Shown piece after piece: positions 7,924-15,647 of a DNA stretch of 32,707 nucleotides. This DNA is from Lachnospiraceae bacterium (GTDB lineage: Bacteria > Bacillota > Clostridia > Lachnospirales > Lachnospiraceae), in the NCBI GenBank assembly GCA_017479085.1, contig JAFVCQ010000126.1:1-32707 (forward strand), written 5' to 3'. A model generated the notes under the pieces. It did no database searches, was not told the DNA's origin, and saw only the letters and a list, made by a program, of their open reading frames with translations. Every line of letters starts with the position of its first letter. Position 1 is the first letter of the stretch. Both the position numbers and the translations under genes were made by a program.

Positions 7924-8856
7924 TTAATCTCTGAGTTCCTTTCCTGTAATTTCCAAAAATACATCATTTAACGTCGGCAGCTCAGAATGCAGCCCGCCAA
8001 ACCCGACTTCCTGTTCCTTTAAAAGATCCAGAAGACGCAGCAGATTGTGTTTTCCCTTAGAGAATTTAACCTTTAGTAAGTAATTTTCATAGCTTACCTT
8101 AATCACATGCGGCAGTCTCCCCACCGCCTCCTTCACCTCGTCTGCAAGCTCTAAGATCTCTACACTGATCGTCTCCCCAAGGTCAATCATCGCCTTCAAT
8201 TCATCCTTCGTTCCGAGTGCCACATTTTTCCCCTTATCCATGATCGCGATCCGGGTGCAGATCTGCTCCACCTCCTCCATGTAATGAGAGGTATAAATGA
8301 TCGTTGCCCCCTCCTTATTCAGTCGCTGAATTCCTTCCAGAATCTTATTCCGACTCTGTGGATCAACCGCAACCGTCGGTTCATCTAAAATGATCAGTCT
8401 GGGTTTATGTGCTATCCCACAGGCGATATTCAATCTCCGCAACAGTCCGCCTGACAATTTTTTCGGATAAAATTTGCGGTAATCCTGAAGCTCTACAAAG
8501 TCAATCGCCTCTTTCACAAGCTGCTTCCGCTCCTTTTGCTCCCTGATATATAAGCCACAGAAATAGTCAATATTTTCATAAACAGTCAGTTCGTCAAATA
8601 CTGCAACATTCTGCATGATGACCCCGATATCCTTTTTGATATCGTAGCTGGTCGGTTTCATTTCCTGTCCGAACACCCTGATCGTGCCCTTGTCATACTT
8701 TAAAAGTGACAACAGACAATGAATGGTTGTCGATTTACCACTTCCATTTGGTCCCAACAATCCAAAAACCTCTCCCTCTTCAATTGCCAGATTAAAGTGA
8801 TCCAGTGCAACCAGATCCCCATACCGCTTCACCAGATTCTCAATTTCTACTACCAT
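7924..8856 (-). CDS. ABC transporter ATP-binding protein
   Basis: ATPase of the exporter, 310 residues. Walker A GPNGSGKST, Q-loop QNVAVFDELTVYEN, signature LSGGLLRR, Walker B RLIILDEP and H-loop TSHYMEE are all present. The D-loop region reads PTVAVDP where related DrrA/NatA-type proteins usually have PTVGLDP, a mild oddity. The C-terminal 80 residues form the accessory domain typical of this subfamily. Start 8856 is chosen because AGGAGG is seven bases upstream; the open frame extends ten codons further. It is divergent from the histidine kinase gene, which suggests the two-component pair controls this transporter. Confidence 0.93.
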   Translation of the reverse strand: MVVEIENLVKRYGDLVALDHFNLAIEEGEVFGLLGPNGSGKSTTIHCLLSLLKYDKGTIRVFGQEMKPTSYDIKKDIGVIMQNVAVFDELTVYENIDYFCGLYIREQKERKQLVKEAIDFVELQDYRKFYPKKLSGGLLRRLNIACGIAHKPRLIILDEPTVAVDPQSRNKILEGIQRLNKEGATIIYTSHYMEEVEQICTRIAIMDKGKNVALGTKDELKAMIDLGETISVEILELADEVKEAVGRLPHVIKVSYENYLLKVKFSKGKHNLLRLLDLLKEQEVGFGGLHSELPTLNDVFLEITGKELRD

Positions 8857-8959
8857 ATATATCCTCCTGTTCTCGTTACGGTTCATACAACTTTTACGTA
8901 TGTATCCATCATACTCTATTCAAAATTGGATTTGTAGTGTAAAATGTAAGGAACGAATA

Positions 8960-8971
8960 TGACATTTGTCA
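8960..8971. promoter_or_regulatory. possible response-regulator operator
   Basis: TGACA-TT-TGTCA, an inverted repeat in the divergent region between the ABC ATPase and the histidine kinase. NarL-family regulators bind short inverted repeats of this general form; assignment to the regulator at 10321-10941 is a guess. Confidence 0.3.
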
Positions 8972-9004
8972 CATTTTGATTGTTTCAGAAGCGGAGAATA
9001 TATT

Positions 9005-10075
9005 ATGTCAACTTACTTGGAATCTTTTATTTTATTTATACTGTGTACCGTTCTGTATCCATCTGCATATTGGGATGCCTTCCACATCACCTTTTTCCTG
9101 TTGTTATTTGCGATCTACTGCATGGAATTAGTAACACAACAGGAGAAAACCCTGAACCGTCTCGGCACGCTTGTCGTGATACTGTGCTTCTTTATTCCCG
9201 AGTTTTCCGTATACTTACCGTTACTCTGCTATGTTTTTTTTTACCACAGATCCTATCTGCTGCCCTGCCTTTACGTAATGCCGATGATTCTGTATCTTCA
9301 CCGAAATCCGGATTATGTTAACTATATCCTTTTCCCCCTGACGGGGCTGTGTTTCTACTTCGCCTATCAAAACCGCCGTATATCGGAATTACAGGAAATG
9401 GTCAAGGTTCTCCGGGATAACAGTGTGGAGACAGAGATGATGCTGAACCGGAAAAACATCCAGTTAATTAAACATCAGAATGAAACTATCTACATTGCCA
9501 CCTTAAAGGAGCGGAACCGGATTGCCCGGGAAATTCATGACAATGTCGGGCATATGCTCTCCCGCTCAATCTTACAGGTGGGTGCCCTGCTCACAATCTG
9601 TAAGGATGAAGTGATCAAAGTCCATTTGGATAGTTTAAAGTCTACCTTAGATGATGCCATGAACAGCATACGCAGCAGCGTCCATGACCTCCATGACGAA
9701 TCGATTGATTTCACAGATGCGGTACATGATCTTGTCGGACATTTTACCTTCTGCCCGGTAAAATTGGAATGTGACATTTCCCGTGATGTTCCAAAGGAGA
9801 TAAAATACTGCTTTCTTGCCATCCTCAAAGAAGCCCTGAATAATACGATCAAGCACAGTAATGCCACAACCGTTTCCATCACCTTAAGAGAACAGCCCGG
9901 CTTTTACCAGCTCCTGATGGAAGATAACGGAACCATTCTCCCCGACCTCAATACTGACGCTGCCGGAATCGGGCTTTCCAATATGAGGAATCGTGTCGAT
10001 GCACTTCACGGAATCCTCCATATCAGTGCCGATCACGGTTTTCGCATATTTGTATCTGTGCCCAAAAAAAGTTAA
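9005..10075 (+). CDS. sensor histidine kinase, NarL/DesK type
   Basis: Membrane kinase of a two-component system, 356 residues. About five hydrophobic helices lie in residues 5-122 with no sizeable extracellular sensor domain, so it probably senses within the membrane or through the neighbouring transporter. A coiled-coil (125-165) leads to HisKA_3, ERNRIAREIHDNVGH, with phosphoacceptor His178. The ATPase domain has EALNNTIKHS (N box near 280), EDNG and GIGLSNMRNR. ATG 9005 is preceded by GCGGAG. It is divergent from the ABC exporter and convergent with its likely partner regulator at 10321-10941; a MITE lies between them. Confidence 0.9.
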   Translation: MSTYLESFILFILCTVLYPSAYWDAFHITFFLLLFAIYCMELVTQQEKTLNRLGTLVVILCFFIPEFSVYLPLLCYVFFYHRSYLLPCLYVMPMILYLHRNPDYVNYILFPLTGLCFYFAYQNRRISELQEMVKVLRDNSVETEMMLNRKNIQLIKHQNETIYIATLKERNRIAREIHDNVGHMLSRSILQVGALLTICKDEVIKVHLDSLKSTLDDAMNSIRSSVHDLHDESIDFTDAVHDLVGHFTFCPVKLECDISRDVPKEIKYCFLAILKEALNNTIKHSNATTVSITLREQPGFYQLLMEDNGTILPDLNTDAAGIGLSNMRNRVDALHGILHISADHGFRIFVSVPKKS

Positions 10076-10088
10076 GGACAATCTCCTT

Positions 10089-10295
10089 CAATGTCATTTT
10101 ATTAAGCCGGACGCTATCGGGTATGGTATATGTTTCCCATTCCGGGCACGCTTGCGCTTAGCTGCAGACGTAACGGTACTAAATTCGCAGCTTAGGCTGC
10201 TCATTAAGGACCGACGTCCGCAGATAGCCCTGCATTGTGAAACATATACCATACCCGGTAGCTGTTACTGGTTAATTCTTAACTAAATGACATTG
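10089..10295. mobile_element. MITE copy A, 207 bp, with 10 bp target duplication
   Basis: Non-coding element bounded by perfect 11 bp terminal inverted repeats (CAATGTCATTT at the left, AAATGACATTG at the right), flanked by direct repeats CAATCTCCTT at 10079-10088 and 10296-10305. Sub-terminal arms TATGGTATATGTTTC and GAAACATATACCATA add a second inverted repeat, so the whole element can fold into a long hairpin. A second copy in the opposite orientation lies at 29964-30171, about 90 percent alike by eye. Ten-base duplications and ends of this style resemble the IS231 group of the IS4 family; that link is an inference. It separates the convergent kinase and regulator genes. Confidence 0.85.
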
Positions 10296-10320
10296 CAATC
10301 TCCTTTTGTTAAGTCGTATG

Positions 10321-10941
10321 TTATTTATGTTGGTAATAAAAAACAGCCAATTGAGTGCGATCCCGAAGATTTAATTTTTCCAAGATCGCACTGAGATAAT
10401 TGCGTATGGTGCCCTCGCTCAGATACAGGTTGGAGGCAATCTCCTTATTACTCAACCCATCTGCAACCTGTGATATGATTTCGTACTCCTTTTCGGTAAT
10501 ATCGTATGTGGCATAGTCAAAGGAATCCGAGGCTTTCATGAGATTGGGGAGCTTGGAAATAATCTCATCCCCGTATACATTCTGTCCGGAATATACCGCT
10601 TTCAAAGCAGGTACAATATGCTCAAAGTTCTGTTTGATAATATAACCCTTTGCGCCCAACCGCAATGCCTGAACAATATATTCATCATCCAAAAAAGTGG
10701 TTAAAAATAAGACCTTTGCCTCGGGAAATTCTGTCAACAGGTGTTCGAATGCTTCCGTTCCGTTCATCCTCTGCATACGGATATCCATTAGAAGAATATC
10801 CGGTTGATATTCCCGATACAGGGGAAGCGCCTCGGAACCATCCCCTCCAACCGCAGCAACTTCGATCATCGGATCGGCTTCTAATATAATTTTCAGTGAC
10901 ATGCATACCAACTGGTCATCATCGATCAATACAATCCGCAT
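10321..10941 (-). CDS. response regulator, NarL/FixJ family
   Basis: Two-component transcription factor, 206 residues. The receiver domain has acidic pocket Asp8-Asp9, phosphoacceptor Asp53 (LLMDIRM), Thr81 and Lys103. The LuxR-type helix-turn-helix is near residues 148-200 (GLSNKEIASNLYLSEGTIRNY). ATG 10941 is preceded by AAGGAG. The likely partner is the kinase at 9005-10075, encoded on the opposite strand and ending 246 bases away. The gene begins only 35 bases after clpA on the same strand, so it may be co-transcribed with nadA-clpS-clpA rather than with its kinase. Probable target: the ABC exporter operon. Confidence 0.93.
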   Translation of the reverse strand: MRIVLIDDDQLVCMSLKIILEADPMIEVAAVGGDGSEALPLYREYQPDILLMDIRMQRMNGTEAFEHLLTEFPEAKVLFLTTFLDDEYIVQALRLGAKGYIIKQNFEHIVPALKAVYSGQNVYGDEIISKLPNLMKASDSFDYATYDITEKEYEIISQVADGLSNKEIASNLYLSEGTIRNYLSAILEKLNLRDRTQLAVFYYQHK

Positions 10942-10975
10942 CCTGACTCCTTTCAAACATGCCTCCTATAAGCAC

Positions 10976-13201
10976 TTACATCAGGTGCTGCACAACAAAG
11001 TGCTCTTCCTGCACCATAAGAAGCAGGCTCCCACCCTTTTGTAGTTCTCCAAACAGGATATCATCTACAAGTAAAGGCTTGATCTCATTTCTTATCACCC
11101 GGTCAATCTCTCTGGCACCAAATTCTTCACTGACGCCCTTCTGTTTGAGCAACCGCATTGCCGTGTCATCCACGATCAGATGAATCTCCCTCTTCTCCAG
11201 CATCGCCTTCAGCTCATCTAACTTCTTTTCCACAACACGGGCTGCCATATCATCATCCATACTGTGAAAGACCACAATTCGGTTAAGGCGGTTCCGAAAC
11301 TCCGGCTGAAAGGTACGCTTGACCTCCTCCATAATAACACTTTCGTCCTGACCGGTGCTGTAAAAACCGATTCCCTTCTTTCCAATCCGATTTGCTCCGG
11401 CATTGGAAGTCATGATCACGACCACATTCCGAAAGTCAGCTTTTCTTCCCTGATTATCGGTGAGCGATGCATAATCCATCACCTGGAGCAGCACATTGTA
11501 GATATCCGAATGCGCCTTTTCAATCTCATCTAACAGCAGCACCGCAAAAGGCTGTTTTCTGATCGCCTCGGTAAGCAGACCACCCTCTTCATATCCGACA
11601 TATCCGGCAGGAGAACCGATCAGCTTTGCAACTGCATGCTTTTCTCCGTACTCACTCATGTCAAAGCGGATCAGCTTCACGCCCAATTCCTCTGCGAGAC
11701 TTCTGGCAATCTCGGTTTTTCCAACGCCTGTCGGCCCCACAAAGAGAAGGCTTGCTAAAGGCTTTCCCTCCTCAAGCAGCCCTGCCCTTGAAAACTTAAC
11801 TGCATTCACTACCTGTGCTATCGCCTCATCCTGACCAAAGATCCGGCTCTTTAACCGGTCTTCCAATGTGGCAAGCCCGGATATTTCATCTGCCTGAACG
11901 GTCTCCACCGGCACCCTGCATATTTTGGTCAAAACCTCGCTGACAATATGTTTATCAACCGTCTGTACCGAACCGGGAAGCGGATGCAGTTTTCTGTATG
12001 CTCCTGCCTCATCGATCAGATCGATCGCTTTATCGGGCAGATACCTTTCATTTATATGCTTTGCACTCATTGCCACTGCATAGGCAAGCACCTCATCCTC
12101 ATAGGTCACACCGTGAAACTCCTCGTATTGTGTCTTGAGACCTTTTAAGATTCTCAGAGTTTCCTCTTCACTTGGTTCTTTGATCTCCACATTTTGAAAG
12201 CGTCTGACCATACTCTTATTCTTTTCAAAGTATTTTTTGTATTCCTCGAAGGTCGTTGCCCCGATAAAACGGATATGTCCGTCTGCCAGATATGGTTTCA
12301 GCATATTGGACGCATCAAAGGAGCTCTCGCCAACCGCTCCCGCTCCTGATAAATTGTGAATCTCATCGATATACAGGATCGGCTTCTCCTCTTTCTCAAT
12401 CTCTCCTAATACTTTCTTAAACCGTTTCTCAAACTCTCCCCTGTACTGCGTTCCTGCGAGCATTCCTCCAAGATCCAATGCAAATATTCTGCTTCCGATC
12501 AGGGGTTCGGGAATCCTGTTCTCATTGATAAGCTGTACCAGACCATATGTGATCGCAGTTTTACCAACTCCCGGCTCACCTATATGAAGCGGATTGTTCT
12601 TATCCTTTCTACATAGAATCTGTATCGTTCGTTCCAGTTCAGCTTCTCTTCCGATCAAAGGATTGACATTGTATAAGGTATCGTTCAGACATGGAGCATA
12701 CTGACTCCATTGATCCGAATACCACTGGGCCTCCTCCTCCAGAGCATCCTCCTCAACATGCTGCTCATACAATGACTCTCCCTCATCCAGCATCGTCATT
12801 TCCCTGAGCAGATCTGCCTCACTGACATTCTGCTGTTTCATATAATAAACAGCATGGCTCTCCTCTAACTGCCAGATACCATGAACCAGATGCCGGATAT
12901 CCAGTTCATCCCTCCCACTATTGATCGCACTTTGTGCTGCATAGGAAAGGGCATATGTGCTGCCCGCTGAAAAATCAAGCTGCGCCTCATCTACACGCTC
13001 CATATACGTTTCCATATATCCTTCCAGATCCGATGCCAATTCACGGATTGCTCCGTCACATCTTGTAAAGGCCTCCTGAAAATCCGTGTAATCACACATG
13101 ATCAGCAGGATCATTTCCGGTGTTATATATTCGTATTGTTTATCCCGGGCATAAACAGCCGCATCCTGTATGATGTCGGATACTTCTCCTGCCAGATCCA
13201 T
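10976..13201 (-). CDS. clpA: ATP-dependent Clp protease ATP-binding subunit ClpA
   Basis: Hsp100 unfoldase of 741 residues that feeds substrates into ClpP. A ClpA-type N-domain (1 to about 145) is followed by AAA-1 (Walker A GEPGVGKTA, Walker B ILYIDEIH) and AAA-2 (GPTGVGKTE, LLLDEIEKAH). The loop GKKGIGFYSTG carries the IGF tripeptide used to dock on ClpP. There is no long ClpC/ClpB middle domain, and clpS lies directly upstream, so ClpA is preferred over ClpC. The start has GAGGAGG nine bases upstream, inside the end of clpS. With ClpS it should degrade N-degron substrates. ClpP is not in the window. Confidence 0.93.
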   Translation of the reverse strand: MDLAGEVSDIIQDAAVYARDKQYEYITPEMILLIMCDYTDFQEAFTRCDGAIRELASDLEGYMETYMERVDEAQLDFSAGSTYALSYAAQSAINSGRDELDIRHLVHGIWQLEESHAVYYMKQQNVSEADLLREMTMLDEGESLYEQHVEEDALEEEAQWYSDQWSQYAPCLNDTLYNVNPLIGREAELERTIQILCRKDKNNPLHIGEPGVGKTAITYGLVQLINENRIPEPLIGSRIFALDLGGMLAGTQYRGEFEKRFKKVLGEIEKEEKPILYIDEIHNLSGAGAVGESSFDASNMLKPYLADGHIRFIGATTFEEYKKYFEKNKSMVRRFQNVEIKEPSEEETLRILKGLKTQYEEFHGVTYEDEVLAYAVAMSAKHINERYLPDKAIDLIDEAGAYRKLHPLPGSVQTVDKHIVSEVLTKICRVPVETVQADEISGLATLEDRLKSRIFGQDEAIAQVVNAVKFSRAGLLEEGKPLASLLFVGPTGVGKTEIARSLAEELGVKLIRFDMSEYGEKHAVAKLIGSPAGYVGYEEGGLLTEAIRKQPFAVLLLDEIEKAHSDIYNVLLQVMDYASLTDNQGRKADFRNVVVIMTSNAGANRIGKKGIGFYSTGQDESVIMEEVKRTFQPEFRNRLNRIVVFHSMDDDMAARVVEKKLDELKAMLEKREIHLIVDDTAMRLLKQKGVSEEFGAREIDRVIRNEIKPLLVDDILFGELQKGGSLLLMVQEEHFVVQHLM

Positions 13202-13206
13202 ATCTT

Positions 13207-13506
13207 TTATGCCTCCTCCATAGTTAGTCGAAAAGGAAAGCCCTCTGCCCCGGCTCTGGACATAGCGCTATTGATCTTTGTCAGGGCAATGTCATATGAA
13301 TATGTTCCGACCACTGCTTTCCCATTCTTATGAACCGTTAACATGATCGACTCCGCACTGACCGGATCCTTGTGAAAAATATCCACAAGGATCTCTACCA
13401 CAAATTCCATCGTTGTGAAGTCATCATTCAACATAATGACATGATATCGTTTGGGTTCCATGACCTTACGATCCGTGTATTCCTTTACCGTACTCTTCGT
13501 CGCCAT
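13207..13506 (-). CDS. clpS: ATP-dependent Clp protease adaptor ClpS
   Basis: N-recognin that binds proteins with destabilising N-terminal residues and hands them to ClpA. The 99-residue product has the family core KRYHVIMLNDDFTTMEFVVE and ends with AEGFPFRLTMEEA; the stretch NDDFTTMEFV forms the binding pocket and its Asp contacts the substrate amino group. ATG 13506 is chosen over an upstream in-frame start because AAGGAAGG precedes it and it gives the usual length. It ends five bases before clpA begins, so they form a pair, and lies downstream of nadA. Confidence 0.92.
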   Translation of the reverse strand: MATKSTVKEYTDRKVMEPKRYHVIMLNDDFTTMEFVVEILVDIFHKDPVSAESIMLTVHKNGKAVVGTYSYDIALTKINSAMSRAGAEGFPFRLTMEEA

Positions 13507-13631
13507 AGCGTTCCTTCCTTTCCAGACGCTTCCCCGTTGTCGCACCGGGAGTTGTCCACCATTCATCCGGTCAGTCATAAATGGAAAGTTCCCTAAAACC
13601 TACCAGAATGATAAGCTCCCGCCACCGTCTC

Positions 13632-14543
13632 TTACTCTGCCAGCTCCAGCATTTTCTGCAGCGGCCGCAATGCCTGTTCCATGATCCCACTGTCCAATGT
13701 GAGCTCAGGTTCCATCTTTTCCAGTGCTGCTTCTACTTTATCTAAGGTCACACGCTTCATATTCGGGCAAAACTGCCGGTGACCGACCGAATAAAATCTC
13801 TTATCCGGATTCTTCTGCATCAGCTCAAAAAAAACACCCATTTCCGTACAGATGATGAACTTGTCCTGCTCACTCTGTGTTGCATAGTCAATGATCTCTG
13901 ATGTGCTTCCCACAAAGTCAGACAGCTCCACCACATCCATTGTACATTCCGGATGGGTCAGCACCAGTGCATCCGGCTGGAGCTTCTTTGCCTCCCGTAC
14001 CGCATCTGCCTCAATCCCCTTATGTACATGACAAAAACCGTCATGAAAGATAAACTGCTTGCCCGGTACCTTCTCTGCCACATACCTTCCCAGATTATTG
14101 TCCGGAATGAAGAAAATATGCCTCTCCTTCAGCTTCTGTACCACGCGAATCGCATTGGAGGATGTCACACACACATCGGATAAAGCCTTAATCTCCGCAG
14201 TCGAATTGACATAACAGACAACTGCCACATCCTCATAGGCTGCTCTTATCTCGGCAATCCGTTCGGCTGTCACCATGTGTGCCATCGGACAGTCTGCATA
14301 TTCGTCTGCCATCACTACCCTTTTTTCCGGATTCAGGATCTTGGCACTCTCCCCCATAAAGGAAACACCACAAAACAGAATACTCTTTTCCTTTACCTTC
14401 GTGGCCACCTTGCTTAAATAATAGGAATCCCCTACATAGTCTGCCAACTGCTGTACCTCGCCATCTACATAGTAATGCGCCAGAATCACAACATCCTTCT
14501 CTGCCTTCAACTGCTTAATTTTCTGCACCCTCATCTCATCCAT
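13632..14543 (-). CDS. nadA: quinolinate synthase NadA
   Basis: Iron-sulfur enzyme of de novo NAD synthesis that condenses iminoaspartate with dihydroxyacetone phosphate to quinolinate. The 303-residue protein shows VILAHYYVDGEVQQLADYVGDS, the start of the first of three repeated domains, plus cysteine-containing motifs FCGVSFMGESAK, THPECTMDV and QFCPNMKRVTL that hold the 4Fe-4S ligands. The start has AAAGGAG nine or more bases upstream. It is the first gene after the promoter at 14697-14724. The usual partners nadB and nadC are not next to it; clpS follows 125 bases downstream, an unusual arrangement. Confidence 0.95.
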   Translation of the reverse strand: MDEMRVQKIKQLKAEKDVVILAHYYVDGEVQQLADYVGDSYYLSKVATKVKEKSILFCGVSFMGESAKILNPEKRVVMADEYADCPMAHMVTAERIAEIRAAYEDVAVVCYVNSTAEIKALSDVCVTSSNAIRVVQKLKERHIFFIPDNNLGRYVAEKVPGKQFIFHDGFCHVHKGIEADAVREAKKLQPDALVLTHPECTMDVVELSDFVGSTSEIIDYATQSEQDKFIICTEMGVFFELMQKNPDKRFYSVGHRQFCPNMKRVTLDKVEAALEKMEPELTLDSGIMEQALRPLQKMLELAE

Positions 14544-14673
14544 GCGGTTCCTTCTCCTTTGATCGTTGGTTTCCCAATGTTGATATACTCGCGAACGAAA
14601 TCAGCTACCGATTGTAATCTTTCGCTGCGGTATATGCAGTTAAACTAAATGCCCGCCTTCGGCAATCATTAAG

Positions 14674-14689
14674 GTTATACTAGTATAAC
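14674..14689. promoter_or_regulatory. perfect 16 bp palindrome, likely operator of nadA
   Basis: GTTATACTAGTATAAC is an exact palindrome placed 7 bases downstream of the -10 box of the nadA promoter, at the expected transcription start. This is a classic repressor position. A NAD-responsive repressor (NiaR-like) would make sense for nadA but I do not recognise the motif with certainty. Confidence 0.6.
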
Positions 14690-14696
14690 TATTGTC

Positions 14697-14724
14697 ATTA
14701 TATTATTTTTACCGCAATTGTCAA
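14697..14724 (-). promoter_or_regulatory. nadA promoter
   Basis: On the minus strand consensus TTGACA (14724-14719), a 16-base spacer and consensus TATAAT (14702-14697). It leaves a leader of about 145 bases before nadA and lies just after the larE stop codon. Confidence 0.8.
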
Positions 14725-14733
14725 GAACGTATG

Positions 14734-15549
14734 TCACAGGGTTTCATTCATGCTGCCCGTCCGGTATCCCTGCAGATCCAATGCAACATAAGAGAAGCCA
14801 TATTCCTTCAACCGCTTCACAACCTGCTCCCGAATCTCCTTTTTCATAAACGCATCAAATTCCTCCGGCTGCAGCTCAATTCTTGCCATCGTTCCATGAA
14901 TACGCACCCGAAGCTGATGAAATCCGAGATCCAGCAGAAGCTGTTCCGCCTTGTCCACCATAGCAAGCTTTTCTCTGGTGATCGTTTCTCCATACACAAA
15001 GCGTGAGGACAGGCAGGCAAAGGACTGCTTTTCCCATGTTGGAAGTCCCAATTCCTTGGAAAGCTGCCGGATCTCCTGCTTACTCAGTCCTGCTTCTCTG
15101 AGCGGACTTTTTACATTCAGCTCTGCAACGGCCTGCAGACCCGGTCTGTAATCCCCATTATCGTCTAAATTGGAACCCTCCACAATGTATTCGACTCCCT
15201 GTTCCTTCGCCAGTGCGATCATCTTTTCAAACAGCTCCCTCTTGCACAGATAACAGCGGTTCTTCGGATTCTGCGCAAAGCCCTCAATCTCCAGTTCTTC
15301 CGATTCACAGATAAAATGTCGGATTCCCTCCTGCGCACAGAATGTCCTCGCCTCCTCTAATTCCCTCTTTGGAAACGAACAGGATTGTGCCGTAACCGCA
15401 ATGGCATTGTCTCCCAATACATCATGTGCCACTTTTAGCAAAAAAGTAGAGTCCACCCCGCTGGAAAAGGCAACCGCTACACTGTTTAACTCCTTTAGGT
15501 ATCTCTTTAATTCCGTGAATTTCTCATCAAGCTTCCGGTTCTCATTCAT
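14734..15549 (-). CDS. larE: ATP-dependent sacrificial sulfur transferase LarE
   Basis: PP-loop enzyme, 271 residues, that adenylates the carboxylate of the nickel-pincer precursor and installs sulfur needed by lactate racemase-type enzymes. Motifs: FSSGVDSTFLLKV (PP-loop), VEGSNLDDNGDYRPG and QSFACLSSRFVYGE with Cys179, the position of the sacrificial cysteine in the Lactobacillus enzyme. Two more cysteines sit in NRCYLCKREL (Cys99, Cys102); three-cysteine LarE proteins can carry a 4Fe-4S cluster and act catalytically, which this one may do. GGAGGGG precedes the ATG. larA, larB and larC are not nearby in the window. Confidence 0.92.
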   Translation of the reverse strand: MNENRKLDEKFTELKRYLKELNSVAVAFSSGVDSTFLLKVAHDVLGDNAIAVTAQSCSFPKRELEEARTFCAQEGIRHFICESEELEIEGFAQNPKNRCYLCKRELFEKMIALAKEQGVEYIVEGSNLDDNGDYRPGLQAVAELNVKSPLREAGLSKQEIRQLSKELGLPTWEKQSFACLSSRFVYGETITREKLAMVDKAEQLLLDLGFHQLRVRIHGTMARIELQPEEFDAFMKKEIREQVVKRLKEYGFSYVALDLQGYRTGSMNETL

Positions 15550-15621
15550 TTCAAACTTCCCCCCTCCATTCTATCTATGGTTCCGGCTCCAAACGATACG
15601 AACACCTGAACGATTCAAATA

Positions 15622-15641
15622 CCCCGCAGCAAGCTGCGGGG
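15622..15641. terminator. GC-rich hairpin terminator
   Basis: CCCCGCAGC-AA-GCTGCGGGG, a 9 bp stem seven bases after the pyruvyl-transferase-like gene, followed on the minus strand by TATTTG. The U-tract is weak but stem and position fit a terminator. Confidence 0.6.
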
Positions 15642-15647
15642 CATCGA

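Noticed and set aside
10100..10290. Protein-coding frame (9993-10286 plus) across the MITE
   Set aside because: It starts inside the kinase gene in another frame and is produced by the inverted-repeat element; no ribosome site.
10976..13201. ClpC (partner of MecA in this window)
   Set aside because: The middle domain typical of ClpC is missing, the length fits ClpA and clpS is directly upstream.
14620..14690. Third copy of the MITE, because of a TTAAACTAAATG stretch
   Set aside because: Only about a dozen bases match one end, and no second arm or target duplication is present.
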